64,000 nucleotides of DNA. It comes from Halobaculum sp. CBA1158. Its GTDB lineage: Archaea > Halobacteriota > Halobacteria > Halobacteriales > Haloferacaceae. The stretch spans positions 1,240,001-1,304,000 of the forward strand of contig NZ_CP090371.1 in the NCBI RefSeq assembly GCF_021431925.1. The letters run 5' to 3'. The notes under the pieces were generated by a model. That model had not been told where the DNA came from and did no database searches. It saw nothing but the letters and a program-made list of their open reading frames with translations. Both the position numbers and the translations under genes were made by a program. Each line of letters starts with the position of its first letter. The stretch's first letter is position 1. Positions 8,867 through 18,013 of the stretch are shown here, in pieces.

Positions 8867-9700
8867 TTACTCCGTGAGTGTGAGCGGCGAGAGCGCGGCG
8901 AAGATCGCTTCTTCGGTCCGCACCACCTCGCTGCCCTGTCGCGGAATCGCGTTCAGCCAGAGGTCGAACCCCGAGCCGTCCGTGGCGTCGGGGTCGACCG
9001 GGACGTCCGCGGGCTCGATGCCCAGGATGTCCGGGAGCCCCCTGCCGGGTGAGCCGAACGCGATGGCGACGTGTGAGTCGCGCGTGCGTGTACCCACGTC
9101 CGCCAGGCGGGACACGGACAGTTCGCGTCCGTGTCGCGACGTGGCGATCGCGGTGTCGGCGTCGGCGAGGGCGTCCTCCAAGGCCGCGCCCGCAACCCGA
9201 AACCCCGGTGGGGGGTCGTCGGTGAGGCGAGCACGGACCGGTTCTCTCGAAGAGACCCTGACGGTGACGCGCTCCCCCTCCACGTACTCCCGTCCGGGAG
9301 ACGCGTGCAGGGAGATCGGGTGTTGCGTTCCGCAATTGACCCGAACGCGGCCTTCAGGTCCGACCTCGGTCACGATTCCCTCTCGTAGTTCCGACCCGTC
9401 TGGGCCGGATCGAGCGGGCCGCATCGGCGGGAGCACCCCCACGTGCTGCAGTTCCTCGCGTTTCCCCCACACCTCCCGACGGAGGTAGGCGGGTGTCGCG
9501 CAGTACTCCAGCAGCGTGCGGACGTACTCGCTGCCTCTGCGACGTTCGCCTTCCCGGTCCGGGAAGACGACCAACCGGTCCGCCCGGAAGACCGTCGCCG
9601 CGCGGGCGACGTAACCGAGTTTCCGCGTGGCCTCGCGGCCGTCCTCGGCCTCCCGGACGAGCGACGACGGAACGAGCACGTCGAGTCTCGTTCCGTTCAT
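8867..9700 (-). CDS. SPOUT-class RNA methyltransferase (DUF171/COG2106 family)
   Basis: 277 residues from the ATG at 9700 (MNGTRLDVLVPSSLVREAED). An upstream in-frame start at 9790 would add an unlike leader, so the inner start is preferred. The family comprises putative RNA (uridine-N3) methyltransferases. Seen: an N-terminal segment with VARAATVFRADRLVVFPDRE, a central OB-like insert (about residues 110-180), and a C-terminal AdoMet-binding SPOUT knot with HVAIAFGSPGRGLPDILGIE and LWLNAIPRQGSEVVRTEEAI. It heads the ribosomal operon, a common haloarchaeal arrangement, which suggests a ribosome-linked substrate; the target base is inferred only. Confidence 0.85.
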   Translation of the reverse strand: MNGTRLDVLVPSSLVREAEDGREATRKLGYVARAATVFRADRLVVFPDREGERRRGSEYVRTLLEYCATPAYLRREVWGKREELQHVGVLPPMRPARSGPDGSELREGIVTEVGPEGRVRVNCGTQHPISLHASPGREYVEGERVTVRVSSREPVRARLTDDPPPGFRVAGAALEDALADADTAIATSRHGRELSVSRLADVGTRTRDSHVAIAFGSPGRGLPDILGIEPADVPVDPDATDGSGFDLWLNAIPRQGSEVVRTEEAIFAALSPLTLTE

Positions 9701-9897
9701 TGTCGCTGCACCGGACTGTACTGGACAGATCCTCGGCCACTCCGTAAAAGGGTGTTGACTCGCATCCCCCGTAGTCACGGCGTCACACACCCGTCCGCGG
9801 GCGTTTCACGTGTCACTCACTCACGTGCCGGATTCCGACCGCACCCGTGTGGGTTGCGGGCACGCGATATTCTCACACGCCGCCGTTGGAGGAACGG

Positions 9898-9907
9898 ATT
9901 TATATAC
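9898..9907 (+). promoter_or_regulatory. Archaeal TATA box, probably for tRNA-Gly
   Basis: ATTTATATAC is a strong archaeal TATA element in otherwise GC-rich DNA. It lies 66 bases upstream of the tRNA, so the primary transcript would have a 5' leader of about 40 bases that RNase P removes. Confidence 0.65.
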
Positions 9908-9972
9908 GACCCTGCCGTTAGTGGTGAATGCGCACCGGGAGAAAGCCGGAGACGGCACCCGGATGCAGGTAC

Positions 9973-10043
9973 GCACTGGTAGTGTAGTGGTATCACGTGA
10001 CCTTGCCATGGTCACAACCGGGGTTCAAATCCCCGCCAGTGCA
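9973..10043 (+). tRNA. tRNA-Gly (anticodon GCC)
   Basis: 71-nt cloverleaf. The acceptor stem pairs GCACTGG (9973-9979) with CCAGTGC (10036-10042), and the discriminator is A. The anticodon stem is TGACC/GGTCA around loop TTGCCAT, giving anticodon GCC. The T arm is CCGGG-GTTCAAAT-CCCCG-like with the GTTCAAAT loop. No CCA is encoded and no intron is seen. Confidence 0.97.
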
Positions 10044-10224
10044 GTTCTCTATCGGCGACCGAACTCGCGAGGCGTCGCCTCGCGAGTGTCGCGGCCGGTG
10101 CTAACACGGTGCTCGTTTCACGCGGTGCGATCAGTTCAGGTCCGTGACCTCTCGGTTCATCACGGGACTGATATCGGATCGGTGGCGGGGAGTCGCCGCG
10201 GGCCACTCGCTCGGGAGCCAACGG

Positions 10225-10230
10225 TTATAT
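10225..10230 (+). promoter_or_regulatory. TATA box of the CBS-domain gene
   Basis: TTATAT lies about 28 bases before the ATG at 10256, which would place transcription start at or next to the start codon (leaderless mRNA). Confidence 0.55.
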
Positions 10231-10255
10231 CTGCACCGACGAACTCGGCGATACT

Positions 10256-10657
10256 ATGGACGATTTAGACGACGTCTTCGTCGCGCAGGTGATGTCCGAG
10301 AGTCTCTACACCGTCACGCCCGACACGCTGGTCGAGGAGGCGGCCACGGGCATGATGGAGCACGGGATCGGCTCGGTGATCGTCGTCGACGACGACGGCA
10401 CGCTTCGCGGGATCCTCACCAACACGGACTTCGTGCAGATCGTCGCCGAGCGACGACCGAAGGACCAGACGCCCGTCTCCGAGTACATGAGCACCGACCT
10501 CGTGACCGCCGATCCGGGCGACTCGCTGGCGAGCGTCGCGACGACGATGCTGGATCGGGGGTTCCACCACATGCCCGTCACCGACGGCGACAGCGGCGTC
10601 GTCGGCGTCGTCTCCACCACCGACCTCACCGCGTACCTCTCGAGCCTTCGCGCCTGA
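10256..10657 (+). CDS. Tandem CBS-domain protein
   Basis: 133 residues made of two CBS motifs, about residues 8-60 (VMSESLYTVTPDTLVEEAAT ... GTLRGILTNTDF) and 74-130 (YMSTDLVTADPGDSLASVAT ... GVVGVVSTTDLTAYL). CBS pairs usually form a Bateman module that binds adenine nucleotides and regulates partner proteins. There is no attached effector domain, so the partner is unknown. The stop codon lies inside the first unit of a 20-bp tandem repeat. Confidence 0.88.
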   Translation: MDDLDDVFVAQVMSESLYTVTPDTLVEEAATGMMEHGIGSVIVVDDDGTLRGILTNTDFVQIVAERRPKDQTPVSEYMSTDLVTADPGDSLASVATTMLDRGFHHMPVTDGDSGVVGVVSTTDLTAYLSSLRA

Positions 10658-10713
10658 GCCGTCCGGATCGAGCCTGAGCCATCCGAATCGGGTCTGAGCC
10701 GTCCGAATCCGGA
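10654..10713 (+). repeat. Three 20-bp tandem repeats over the CBS gene stop codon
   Basis: Units CTGAGCCGTCCGGATCGAGC (10654-10673), CTGAGCCATCCGAATCGGGT (10674-10693) and CTGAGCCGTCCGAATCCGGA (10694-10713). The TGA of the first unit is the stop codon of the CBS gene. Confidence 0.85.
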
Positions 10714-10784
10714 CGCCCCTCGGGCGAAGGCGACGAGGCGATCGACGGGGACACAGATTTGCGTCCCGCCACCGTCGATCGGGT

Positions 10785-11099
10785 ATGACAGTCATCGCGC
10801 TGTTGAGCGTCGCGCCGGTCGTCGAGGGGAGCATGGCGGGCGAGGTCGCGAAGGCCGTCGCCGCGCTCGACGACTTCGACGTGGCCTACGAGACCAACCC
10901 GATGGGGACCGTGATCGAGGCCGACGACATCGAGGAGGTGATGGCCGCGGCGACGGCGGCCCACCGCGCCGTCGACGGCGACCGCGTCTCCACGTTCCTC
11001 AAGATCGACGACAAGCGCGACCGCGACAGGCGCGCCCGCGAGAAGGTCGAGTCCGTCGAGCGCGAACTCGGTCGTCCCGCCCGCAGCGACGCAGAATAA
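10785..11099 (+). CDS. UPF0045 / MTH1187 family protein
   Basis: 104 residues. The family has a YkoF-like ferredoxin fold and is annotated as putative thiamine- or hydroxymethylpyrimidine-binding, with no firmly assigned role in archaea. Typical are the hydrophobic start MTVIALLSVAPVVEGSMAGE, the YETNPMGTVIEADDIEEVMA segment and RVSTFLKIDDKRDR near the end. Length fits the family. Followed by an AT-rich spacer that holds the next promoter. Confidence 0.85.
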   Translation: MTVIALLSVAPVVEGSMAGEVAKAVAALDDFDVAYETNPMGTVIEADDIEEVMAAATAAHRAVDGDRVSTFLKIDDKRDRDRRAREKVESVERELGRPARSDAE

Positions 11100-11160
11100 T
11101 AACAAAGCCGATATAGATTATTAAGAACGAGCAGCTAGAGCCGATCCGTTAGCAGATGAA

Positions 11161-11167
11161 TTAATAA
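11161..11167 (+). promoter_or_regulatory. TATA box of the metal ATPase operon
   Basis: TTAATAA is centred about 30 bases before the ATG at 11194, as expected for a leaderless transcript covering the ATPase and the overlapping ACR3-like gene. No clear operator palindrome was seen next to it. Confidence 0.55.
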
Positions 11168-11193
11168 CCGATCGTCGGCTAGGGCGGGTACGA

Positions 11194-13851
11194 ATGTCAC
11201 GCGACGACGGGGCCGACGGCCAGACCGGCGGCGACCGCGCCGGCGATGACCACATCGGCGGTGACCGCGCCGACGCCGACCGCGCCGGCGACGACGCCCG
11301 GTTCGACCTCTCCGTGCCGGCGATGGACTGCGCCTCCTGCGCCTCGAAGGTCGAGGGGAGCGTCACCCGCGTTGACGGGGTCACCGCCGTCGACACCCGG
11401 CCGACGACGGGGGGGCTCTCGGTGGGTACCGACGGCACCGTCGCTCGCGACGCCGTCGTCGCCGCGGTCGAGTCCGCCGGCTACGCCGTCGCCGACGACG
11501 CGGAGTCGGTGACGCTGTCGGTCCCCGACATGGACTGCGCCTCCTGCGCCTCGAAGGTGACCGGCGCGCTGGAGCGCGTCGACGGCGTCCGCGACCTCGA
11601 CGCGCGTCCGACCACGGGGACGGTGGCGCTCCAGTTCGATCCGGACGCGACGACGCTCGCGGCGCTCCGCTCGGCCGTCGAGTCCGCCGGCTACGAGGTC
11701 GTCTCCACGTCGCTCGACGGGGACGGCGACGCGAACGCCGACGCCGAGGAGTCGTCGGTGTGGCGGAGCCGTCGGGCGTACGCGACGTACCTCGCGGCGC
11801 TGTTTACCGGCGTCGGCCTCGCCCTCGCGAACCCGCTCGCGCCCCCGACCGCGGGGCCGGCCGTCGACCTCCTCGGCCGCGCCGTCCGCGTCGGCGACCT
11901 GTCGTACCTCGCGGCCGTCGCCGTCGGCGGCGTCGCCGTCTTCCGCAACGGCTACTACTCCCTGCGCGGGCGGAGCCTCGACATCGACCTGCTGATGAGC
12001 GTCGCCATCCTCGGCGCGGTCGCCGCGGGGATCGGCTTCGACGAGCCCCTGTACTTCGAGGCGGCGACGCTGACGACGCTGTTCTCGGTCTCGGAGTTGC
12101 TCGAGGGCGCGGCGATGGACCGCGCTCGCGACTCCCTCCGGGAGCTGATGGAGCTGTCGCCGACCGAGGCGACGGTCGTGCGAGACGGAACGGAAGAGGT
12201 CGTCCCCGCCGACGCGGTCGAGGTGGGCGAGACGGTCGTCGTGCGCCCCGGCGAGCGCGTCCCCCGCGACGGCGTCGTCACCGACGGTACCAGCGCCGTG
12301 AATCAGGCACCCGTCACCGGCGAGTCCGTCCCGGTCGACAAGGCCCCCGGCGACGAGGTGTTCGCGGGCACCATCGTCGAGGGCGGCTATCTCGAGGTGG
12401 AGGTTACGACGGAGGCGGGCGAGGACACCCTCTCGCGGGTGGTCGATATGGTGGAGGCCGCCCAGGGCGAGCGCTCCGACCGCGAGCAGTTCGTCGAGCG
12501 CTTCGCGGGCTACTACACGCCCGTCGTCGTCGCGTTCGCGCTGGTCGTCGCCGTCGGCCCGCCGCTGGCCGTCGGCGCGGCGTGGGACACGTACGTCCTC
12601 TACGGGCTGACCCTGCTCGTGCTCGCGTGCCCGTGCGCGTTCGTGATTTCGACGCCGGTCACCGTCGTCTCGGGGATCACCTCCGCCGCCCGCAACGGCG
12701 TCCTGATCAAGGGCGGCACCCACCTGGAGGCGATGGGCGACGTGGACGCCGTCGCCTTCGACAAGACGGGGACGCTCACGAAAGGGGAGCTGACCGTCAC
12801 CGACGTGATCCCGTTGGGCGACAACACGGAGGACGACGTGCTTCGATGCGCCCGCGGCCTCGAACTCCGTTCGGAGCACCCCATCGGCGACGCCATCGTC
12901 GACCGGGCCGAGGCCGCCGGCGTCGCCGACCGCGCGGTCGACGACTTCGAGGCCGTCACCGGCAAGGGCGTGACGGCGACGCTCAACGGGGAACCCCACT
13001 ACGCGGGCAAGCCGGGGCTGTTCTCGGACCTGGGCTTCGACCTCTCGCACGTCCACGCCGCGACCGACGGCGGCGTCGTCACCCGGACCTCCCGAGCGAT
13101 CTGCGAGCGGAACAACTGCCTCGACCTCCTCTCGGACACGGTTCCCGAACTCCAGGCCGAAGGCAAGACGGTCGTGCTCGTCGGGACCGCCGAGGACCTG
13201 GAGGGCGTCATCGCCGTCGCCGACGAGGTGCGCCCGGAGGCGCGCCGCACGGTCGAGCGCCTGCGCGAGGCGGGCGTCCGGACGGCGATGCTCACCGGCG
13301 ACAACGAACGCACGGCCCGCGCGGTCGGCCGCGAGGTGGGCGTCGACGAGGTGCGCGCGGAACTCCTGCCCGAAGAGAAGGTCACCGCGGTCGAGGAGTT
13401 GCTCGACGCACACGACGGCGTCGCGATGGTCGGCGACGGCGTGAACGACGCCCCCGCGCTGGCGACCGCGACGGTCGGGATCGCGATGGGCGCGGCGGGA
13501 ACCGACACGGCCCTGGAGACCGCGGACGTGGCGCTGCTCGCGGACGACCTCTCGACGCTGCCGTACCTCCGGACGCTCGCCGAGCGCGCGAACGGCGTCA
13601 TCCGGCAGAACGTCTGGACGAGCCTCGCGGCGAAGGCCGCCCTCGCGGCGGCCGTGCCGTTCGGCCTCGTTCCCATCTGGTTCGCCGTCCTCGCCGGCGA
13701 CGCCGGCATGACCGTCGGCGTCACCGCGAACGCGAGTCGGCTGGCGCGGGTGTCGCCCGCCGACTCGGACGCGACGACCGCGGACGCGACTCCGGACCCG
13801 GATACCCCGTCGCCACCGACAGGACCACGGGAGTCGACAGTCGACGCGTGA
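11194..13851 (+). CDS. P1B-type heavy-metal ATPase, probably Zn/Cd/Pb-exporting
   Basis: 885 residues. After an Asp/Gly/Ala-rich leader come two HMA metal-binding domains with CASC at 46-49 and 115-118. Transmembrane helices follow, with the metal site C479-P-C481 in TM6, the phosphorylation motif DKTGTLTKG from D523, the SEHPIG locus at 560-565 and GDGVNDAP from G747. The ISTPV after CPC, GVLIKGG, the IRQN motif and an Asp in the last helix pair (GDAG) resemble ZntA/CadA rather than copper pumps. The nucleotide domain has an insert of about 30 residues with C-x5-C (CERNNC) at roughly 640. The stop overlaps the next gene by 4 bases. Confidence 0.88.
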   Translation: MSRDDGADGQTGGDRAGDDHIGGDRADADRAGDDARFDLSVPAMDCASCASKVEGSVTRVDGVTAVDTRPTTGGLSVGTDGTVARDAVVAAVESAGYAVADDAESVTLSVPDMDCASCASKVTGALERVDGVRDLDARPTTGTVALQFDPDATTLAALRSAVESAGYEVVSTSLDGDGDANADAEESSVWRSRRAYATYLAALFTGVGLALANPLAPPTAGPAVDLLGRAVRVGDLSYLAAVAVGGVAVFRNGYYSLRGRSLDIDLLMSVAILGAVAAGIGFDEPLYFEAATLTTLFSVSELLEGAAMDRARDSLRELMELSPTEATVVRDGTEEVVPADAVEVGETVVVRPGERVPRDGVVTDGTSAVNQAPVTGESVPVDKAPGDEVFAGTIVEGGYLEVEVTTEAGEDTLSRVVDMVEAAQGERSDREQFVERFAGYYTPVVVAFALVVAVGPPLAVGAAWDTYVLYGLTLLVLACPCAFVISTPVTVVSGITSAARNGVLIKGGTHLEAMGDVDAVAFDKTGTLTKGELTVTDVIPLGDNTEDDVLRCARGLELRSEHPIGDAIVDRAEAAGVADRAVDDFEAVTGKGVTATLNGEPHYAGKPGLFSDLGFDLSHVHAATDGGVVTRTSRAICERNNCLDLLSDTVPELQAEGKTVVLVGTAEDLEGVIAVADEVRPEARRTVERLREAGVRTAMLTGDNERTARAVGREVGVDEVRAELLPEEKVTAVEELLDAHDGVAMVGDGVNDAPALATATVGIAMGAAGTDTALETADVALLADDLSTLPYLRTLAERANGVIRQNVWTSLAAKAALAAAVPFGLVPIWFAVLAGDAGMTVGVTANASRLARVSPADSDATTADATPDPDTPSPPTGPRESTVDA

Positions 13852-14849
13852 GCGTCGCCGACCGACTCGCTCGAAATCAGATCGCGGCCTACGCCGTCGC
13901 CAGCGCGGCCGCGGTCGCCGCCGCGGTCGCTCGTCCGGACGCAGTCGCGGGGTTCGACGCCGCGATCGACCCGGTGCTGGCGGTGCTGTTGTACGTCACC
14001 TTCCTCGAGGTCCCGTTCGTGCGGCTGCGCCGGGCGTTCACGAACGGCCGGTTCGTGGGGGCCGCGCTGGCGACGAACTTCCTCGTCGTCCCGGTCGTCG
14101 CGTGGGCGCTCACACGCCCCGTCGCGGACGAGCCGGTCGTCCTCGTCGGCGCGCTGCTGGTTTTGCTCACGCCGTGTGTCGACTACGTCATCGCGTTCAC
14201 CGGGATCGCCGACGGCGACGCCGAACAGCTCACGGCGACGACGCCGGTGTTGCTGCTGGTTCAGTTCGCGCTGCTTCCCGGCTACCTGTGGCTCTTCGCC
14301 GGCCCCGCGGCCGCGGCGGTCGTCGAGGCCGAGCCGTTCCTGGAGGCGTTCGCGACGCTCATCGCCGCGCCGCTGGCGCTCGCGTGGACGACGGAGTGGT
14401 GGGCCGAGCGCTCGGAGACGGGGCGGCGCGCGGAGACCGTACTCGGAACCCTCCCGGTTCCGATGATGGCGCTGACGCTGTTCGTCGTGATCGCCTCGCA
14501 GCTCCCTCGCGTGACCGCGTCGCTCGACCGGATCGCGGCGGTCGTGCCGATCTACGCGGTGTTCCCGATCGTGATGGTCGCCGTCGGCCGCGTCGCCGCC
14601 GGCGTCTTCGGGCTCGATCCGGGCGAGAGCCGCGCGCTCGTGTTCACGTCGGTCACGCGCAACTCGCTGGTCGTGCTTCCGCTGGCGCTCGCGCTGCCGG
14701 ACGGCTACGCGCTGGCTCCGGCGGTCGTCGTCACGCAGACGCTCGTCGAGTTGGCATGGATGGTCGCGCTCACGCGGGCGGTGCCGCGGTGGGTCGTTCC
14801 GAGCGCGCCGGTCGGGCCGTCGGTCCCCGGCCCGCGGGTCGAGGACTGA
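13848..14849 (+). CDS. ACR3-like (BASS superfamily) exporter, probable arsenical resistance protein
   Basis: 333 residues from the GTG at 13848, which overlaps the ATPase stop (GTGA), so the two are probably translated together. About ten hydrophobic helices fill the protein. The fourth helix contains LLTPCVDYVIAFTGIADGD, in the place of the conserved Cys of ACR3 arsenite exporters, and a late helix has VTRNSLVVLPLALALPDGYA. The frame is open from 11760 through the ATPase gene, but that part is a shadow. Arsenite export is inferred from family; the coupling to a divalent-metal ATPase suggests a combined metal-resistance operon. Confidence 0.75.
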   Translation: MSVADRLARNQIAAYAVASAAAVAAAVARPDAVAGFDAAIDPVLAVLLYVTFLEVPFVRLRRAFTNGRFVGAALATNFLVVPVVAWALTRPVADEPVVLVGALLVLLTPCVDYVIAFTGIADGDAEQLTATTPVLLLVQFALLPGYLWLFAGPAAAAVVEAEPFLEAFATLIAAPLALAWTTEWWAERSETGRRAETVLGTLPVPMMALTLFVVIASQLPRVTASLDRIAAVVPIYAVFPIVMVAVGRVAAGVFGLDPGESRALVFTSVTRNSLVVLPLALALPDGYALAPAVVVTQTLVELAWMVALTRAVPRWVVPSAPVGPSVPGPRVED

Positions 14850-14882
14850 GCCGGTCCGAGGCGGCTGCCGAACCGGGAACGA

Positions 14883-14888
14883 TTATCC
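14883..14888 (+). promoter_or_regulatory. TATA box of pyrF
   Basis: TTATCC lies about 26 bases before the pyrF ATG at 14911, a leaderless arrangement. Confidence 0.45.
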
Positions 14889-14910
14889 CCCGGCCGACGA
14901 ATCGCCGACC

Positions 14911-15762
14911 GTGCCCGAGTTCAACGCCTTCTTCGAACGCCTCCGCGAGCGCATCGAGTCGCACGACACCGTCGTCTCCGTGGGGCTGGACGCCGACCTC
15001 GACCGGATCCCCGAGCACCTGCTCGACAAGGACCTCCCGCGGTGGGCGTTCAACCGTCGGATCATCGACGCGACCCACGAGTACGCCGCCTGCTACAAGC
15101 CCAACGCCGCCTTCTACGAGGACGCCGACGGCTGGCGCGCGCTCCGCGAGACAGTCGCGTACGCCCACGGCAAGGACGTGCCCGTCCTGCTCGACGCCAA
15201 GCGCGGCGACATCGGAAACACGGCCAGGAAGTACGCCGAGATGCTCGAGCACGTCGACGCGATTACTGCGAACCCCTACCTCGGACGCGACTCCCTGGAG
15301 CCGTTTCTCTCGCGGGCGGACACGGGCGTGTTCGTCCTGTGTCGCACCTCCAACCCCGGCGGCGCGGATCTGCAGGACCTGGAACTCGCCTCGGGCGAGC
15401 CGCTGTACCGGCGGGTCGCCGCCCTCGCGGACACGTGGAACGGCCGGGGGAACGTCGGGCTCGTCGTCGGCGCGACCGCCCCCGAGGAGTTGGAAGAACT
15501 GCGCGAGGCGGTTCCGGACCTCCCGTTCCTCGTGCCCGGGGTGGGCGCGCAGGGCGGCGACGCCGAGGCGGCCGTCGAGCACGGCCTCGCCGACGGCGTC
15601 GGCCTCGTCAACTCCTCTCGAGGGATCATCTTCGCCGGAGTGGACGCGGGAGGGGACGCTGGGGTCGCCGACGGCGACGGCGGCGACGACGCGTTCGCGA
15701 AGGCGTCGGGGCAGGCCGCCAAGCGACTGCGCGACCGACTGAACGACCACCGCGACCGCTGA
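14911..15762 (+). CDS. pyrF: Orotidine 5'-phosphate decarboxylase
   Basis: 283 residues. PyrF converts OMP to UMP, the last step of de novo pyrimidine synthesis. The sequence is the longer type-2 form of the TIM-barrel enzyme. The active-site segment is D95-A-K97-R-G-D100 (LLDAKRGDIGNTARK), with the invariant Lys at 97; the phosphate-binding end is VPGVGAQGGD followed by VGLVNSSRGIIFAG. An Asp/Gly-rich insert (about 240-258) precedes the final helix and is probably lineage-specific. Confidence 0.94.
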   Translation: MPEFNAFFERLRERIESHDTVVSVGLDADLDRIPEHLLDKDLPRWAFNRRIIDATHEYAACYKPNAAFYEDADGWRALRETVAYAHGKDVPVLLDAKRGDIGNTARKYAEMLEHVDAITANPYLGRDSLEPFLSRADTGVFVLCRTSNPGGADLQDLELASGEPLYRRVAALADTWNGRGNVGLVVGATAPEELEELREAVPDLPFLVPGVGAQGGDAEAAVEHGLADGVGLVNSSRGIIFAGVDAGGDAGVADGDGGDDAFAKASGQAAKRLRDRLNDHRDR

Positions 15763-15952
15763 GGAGGCGACCGGTCGGGGATCGGCCGGCGGGCTGTCAG
15801 GATCGGCCGGCGACCGGCGGGCGACCCATCACCGCCCCGTCGACGACGACGGGCCCGCCGATCGGCCCGTGTCCGACCCGTGCCCGGCGCTCGACGGGTT
15901 CGACCCGACGGAAGGGTGATCCGTATTTACGTCTCCGACGAGGAGAGTGGAT

Positions 15953-17938
15953 ATGCTCTCCGAGGGCTTCGCGGTCGTCGCGGTCGCGTTCCTCGCCGGG
16001 GGGACCGCGGTCGCGGTCGGGACGGCCGCCTGGCAGAACCGCGGCGAGCCCGGGGCGACCTCGTTCGCGGTCCTCATGGCGGGCGTCGCGATCTGGTCGC
16101 TGTCGTACGCCCTCGCGCTCACGGCATTCGACCCCGGCGTCCGTGAGCTGTTCGAGATCCCGCTGGAGGTCGGAAAGGCGATCGTCGCGCCCGCGTGGCT
16201 GTGTTTCGCGCTCGGCTACACCGGCCGCGGCGAGTACGTCACGCGGCGACTGGTCGCGGCGCTGTCGGTCGTCCCGGTCGTCACGACGGCGCTCGTCGCG
16301 ACCGCGCCCTCCCACGGGCTGATGTGGACCGACTACCGGATCGAACCCGCCTTCGGCTCCGCCACGGTCGCGTTCGACCCCGGCATCTGGTTTTACGTTC
16401 ACGCGGCGTTCGGGTGGGTCGTCATCGGCTCCGGCATGGTGTTCCTGCTCGGTCCGGTGCTGTCGTACGGCGCGCTCTACCGGGACCAGGGGATCGCGCT
16501 CATCCTCGGCGCGGCGGTGAGCTTCGCCGCGCACGTCAAGGCCGTGTTCTTCCTGCCGCCGGTGCCCGTGCTCGATCTCACGCCGCTCACGCTGGCGGCG
16601 ACCGGGGTGCTGTTCGGCTTCGCGCTGTTCCGCTTCGACCTCCAGGGGCTGTTGCCGGCGACGCAGGCGCTGGGCCGCCGCGCCGCCATCGAGGACGTGG
16701 GGGTGGGGCTCGTCGTCGTCAACAGCGACGGGCGGATCATCGAGTTCAACGCGGCGGCCCGACCGGTCCTCGGGATCGGCCGCGGCGGAGCCACCGGTGA
16801 TCCGGACGGCGACCGCGACGGCGACGGAGACTACGGCCCCGACCGCGACGGCGACGAGGACCTCGACCGCACAGTCGCCGGCGACTCACTCACGGCGTAC
16901 GTGCCGGACATCGACCTCGCGGCCGACGGTCCCCAGCGGATCGAGCAGTCCGACGAGACCGGCTACCGAGTGTACGAGGCGACCGTTTCCGGCATCGAGG
17001 ACCACCACGGCCGCCCGGTCGGGTACACGATCACCTTCGCGGACGTGACCGACCGGGAGGCGCGCCGACAGCGCCTGGAGGTGCTCAACCGCGTGCTCAG
17101 ACACAACCTCCGCAACGACATGACCGTCGTCGTCGGCAACGCGGACCTGCTGGTCGAGCGCGTCGACGAGGACGACCGGCCGCTCGCTGACGCGATCAGC
17201 CGGCGCGGGCGAGCGCTCCAGCGCCTCGGCGAGAAGGCCCGCGACGTGGAAGACGTCCTCGACGACGAGACCGACGCCCGGGAGACGGACGTGGTGGACC
17301 TCGTTCGGACGGCCGTCGGCGACGTGCGCGACCCGTATCCCGACGCCTCGATCGCGCTCGACGCTCCCGATCGACTCTCCCTTCACGTTCGCCCGCCCGT
17401 GTTTCGGGTCGTCGTGGCGAACCTCGTGGAGAACGCGCTCGAACACGGCGGCGACGGCGTGCGCGTCCGCGTCTCGGTCGGCGTCGACGACGACGGCGTC
17501 CGTGTCGTCGTCGCCGACGACGGCCCCGGCATCCCGGAGGGCGAACTGGAGAGCCTCCGCTCGGGCACCGAGACGGCGCTGAGCCACGGGAGCGGCCTCG
17601 GCCTGTGGGTCGTCCAGTGGGGGACTCGCCTGCTCGGGGCCGACTTGTCGTTCGAGGGTCGCGATCCCAGCGGCACGCGGGTGAGGGTGACGCTCCCCCG
17701 GTCGACGCTCGTCGCCGGCGACGACGGGGGCGATACCGATTCGGTCGACGCAGACGGGACCGAGACCGCGGCGGACGACGACGCAGCGGACGCCAGCGCG
17801 GCCGACGACGGCGCGGCCGACGACGACCGGGAAGACGCCGGCTCCCGGGAGGCTCACACCGCACCCGACGACACCGGAGCGGGCGGGGAGGGACGGCCCC
17901 CCGGGCCGTCGCTGGCCGACCGCGACGACGGTACGTGA
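15953..17938 (+). CDS. Membrane sensor histidine kinase (7TM-PAS-HisKA-HATPase)
   Basis: 661 residues from the ATG at 15953; a GTG at 15947 is also in frame, but the TATA-like TTTAC at 15926-15930 fits the ATG better. Residues 1-220 hold seven hydrophobic helices of the histidine-kinase N-terminal 7TM type. A PAS-like segment follows (GVGLVVVNSDGRIIEFNAAA), interrupted by an Asp/Gly repeat at about 283-305. The H-box is RHNLRND with H384; the ATPase domain has NLVENALEH (N box), DDGPGIP (G1) and GSGLGLWVV (G2). The tail is acidic low-complexity. No response regulator gene is next to it, so it is an orphan. The signal is unknown. Confidence 0.9.
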   Translation: MLSEGFAVVAVAFLAGGTAVAVGTAAWQNRGEPGATSFAVLMAGVAIWSLSYALALTAFDPGVRELFEIPLEVGKAIVAPAWLCFALGYTGRGEYVTRRLVAALSVVPVVTTALVATAPSHGLMWTDYRIEPAFGSATVAFDPGIWFYVHAAFGWVVIGSGMVFLLGPVLSYGALYRDQGIALILGAAVSFAAHVKAVFFLPPVPVLDLTPLTLAATGVLFGFALFRFDLQGLLPATQALGRRAAIEDVGVGLVVVNSDGRIIEFNAAARPVLGIGRGGATGDPDGDRDGDGDYGPDRDGDEDLDRTVAGDSLTAYVPDIDLAADGPQRIEQSDETGYRVYEATVSGIEDHHGRPVGYTITFADVTDREARRQRLEVLNRVLRHNLRNDMTVVVGNADLLVERVDEDDRPLADAISRRGRALQRLGEKARDVEDVLDDETDARETDVVDLVRTAVGDVRDPYPDASIALDAPDRLSLHVRPPVFRVVVANLVENALEHGGDGVRVRVSVGVDDDGVRVVVADDGPGIPEGELESLRSGTETALSHGSGLGLWVVQWGTRLLGADLSFEGRDPSGTRVRVTLPRSTLVAGDDGGDTDSVDADGTETAADDDAADASAADDGAADDDREDAGSREAHTAPDDTGAGGEGRPPGPSLADRDDGT

Positions 17939-18013
17939 CTCCGGTCGACAGGCGGTACCGGAAGGCGCGACTCCGGGCGAGAGGCTACCGGAAACCGTGA
18001 TCCGGGAGCGTCC

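Noticed and set aside
11197-13413. Long open frame (738 codons) on the minus strand
   Set aside because: It lies opposite the metal ATPase. Its product is Arg/Asp/Val-rich without any domain; this is typical antisense open frame in GC-rich DNA.
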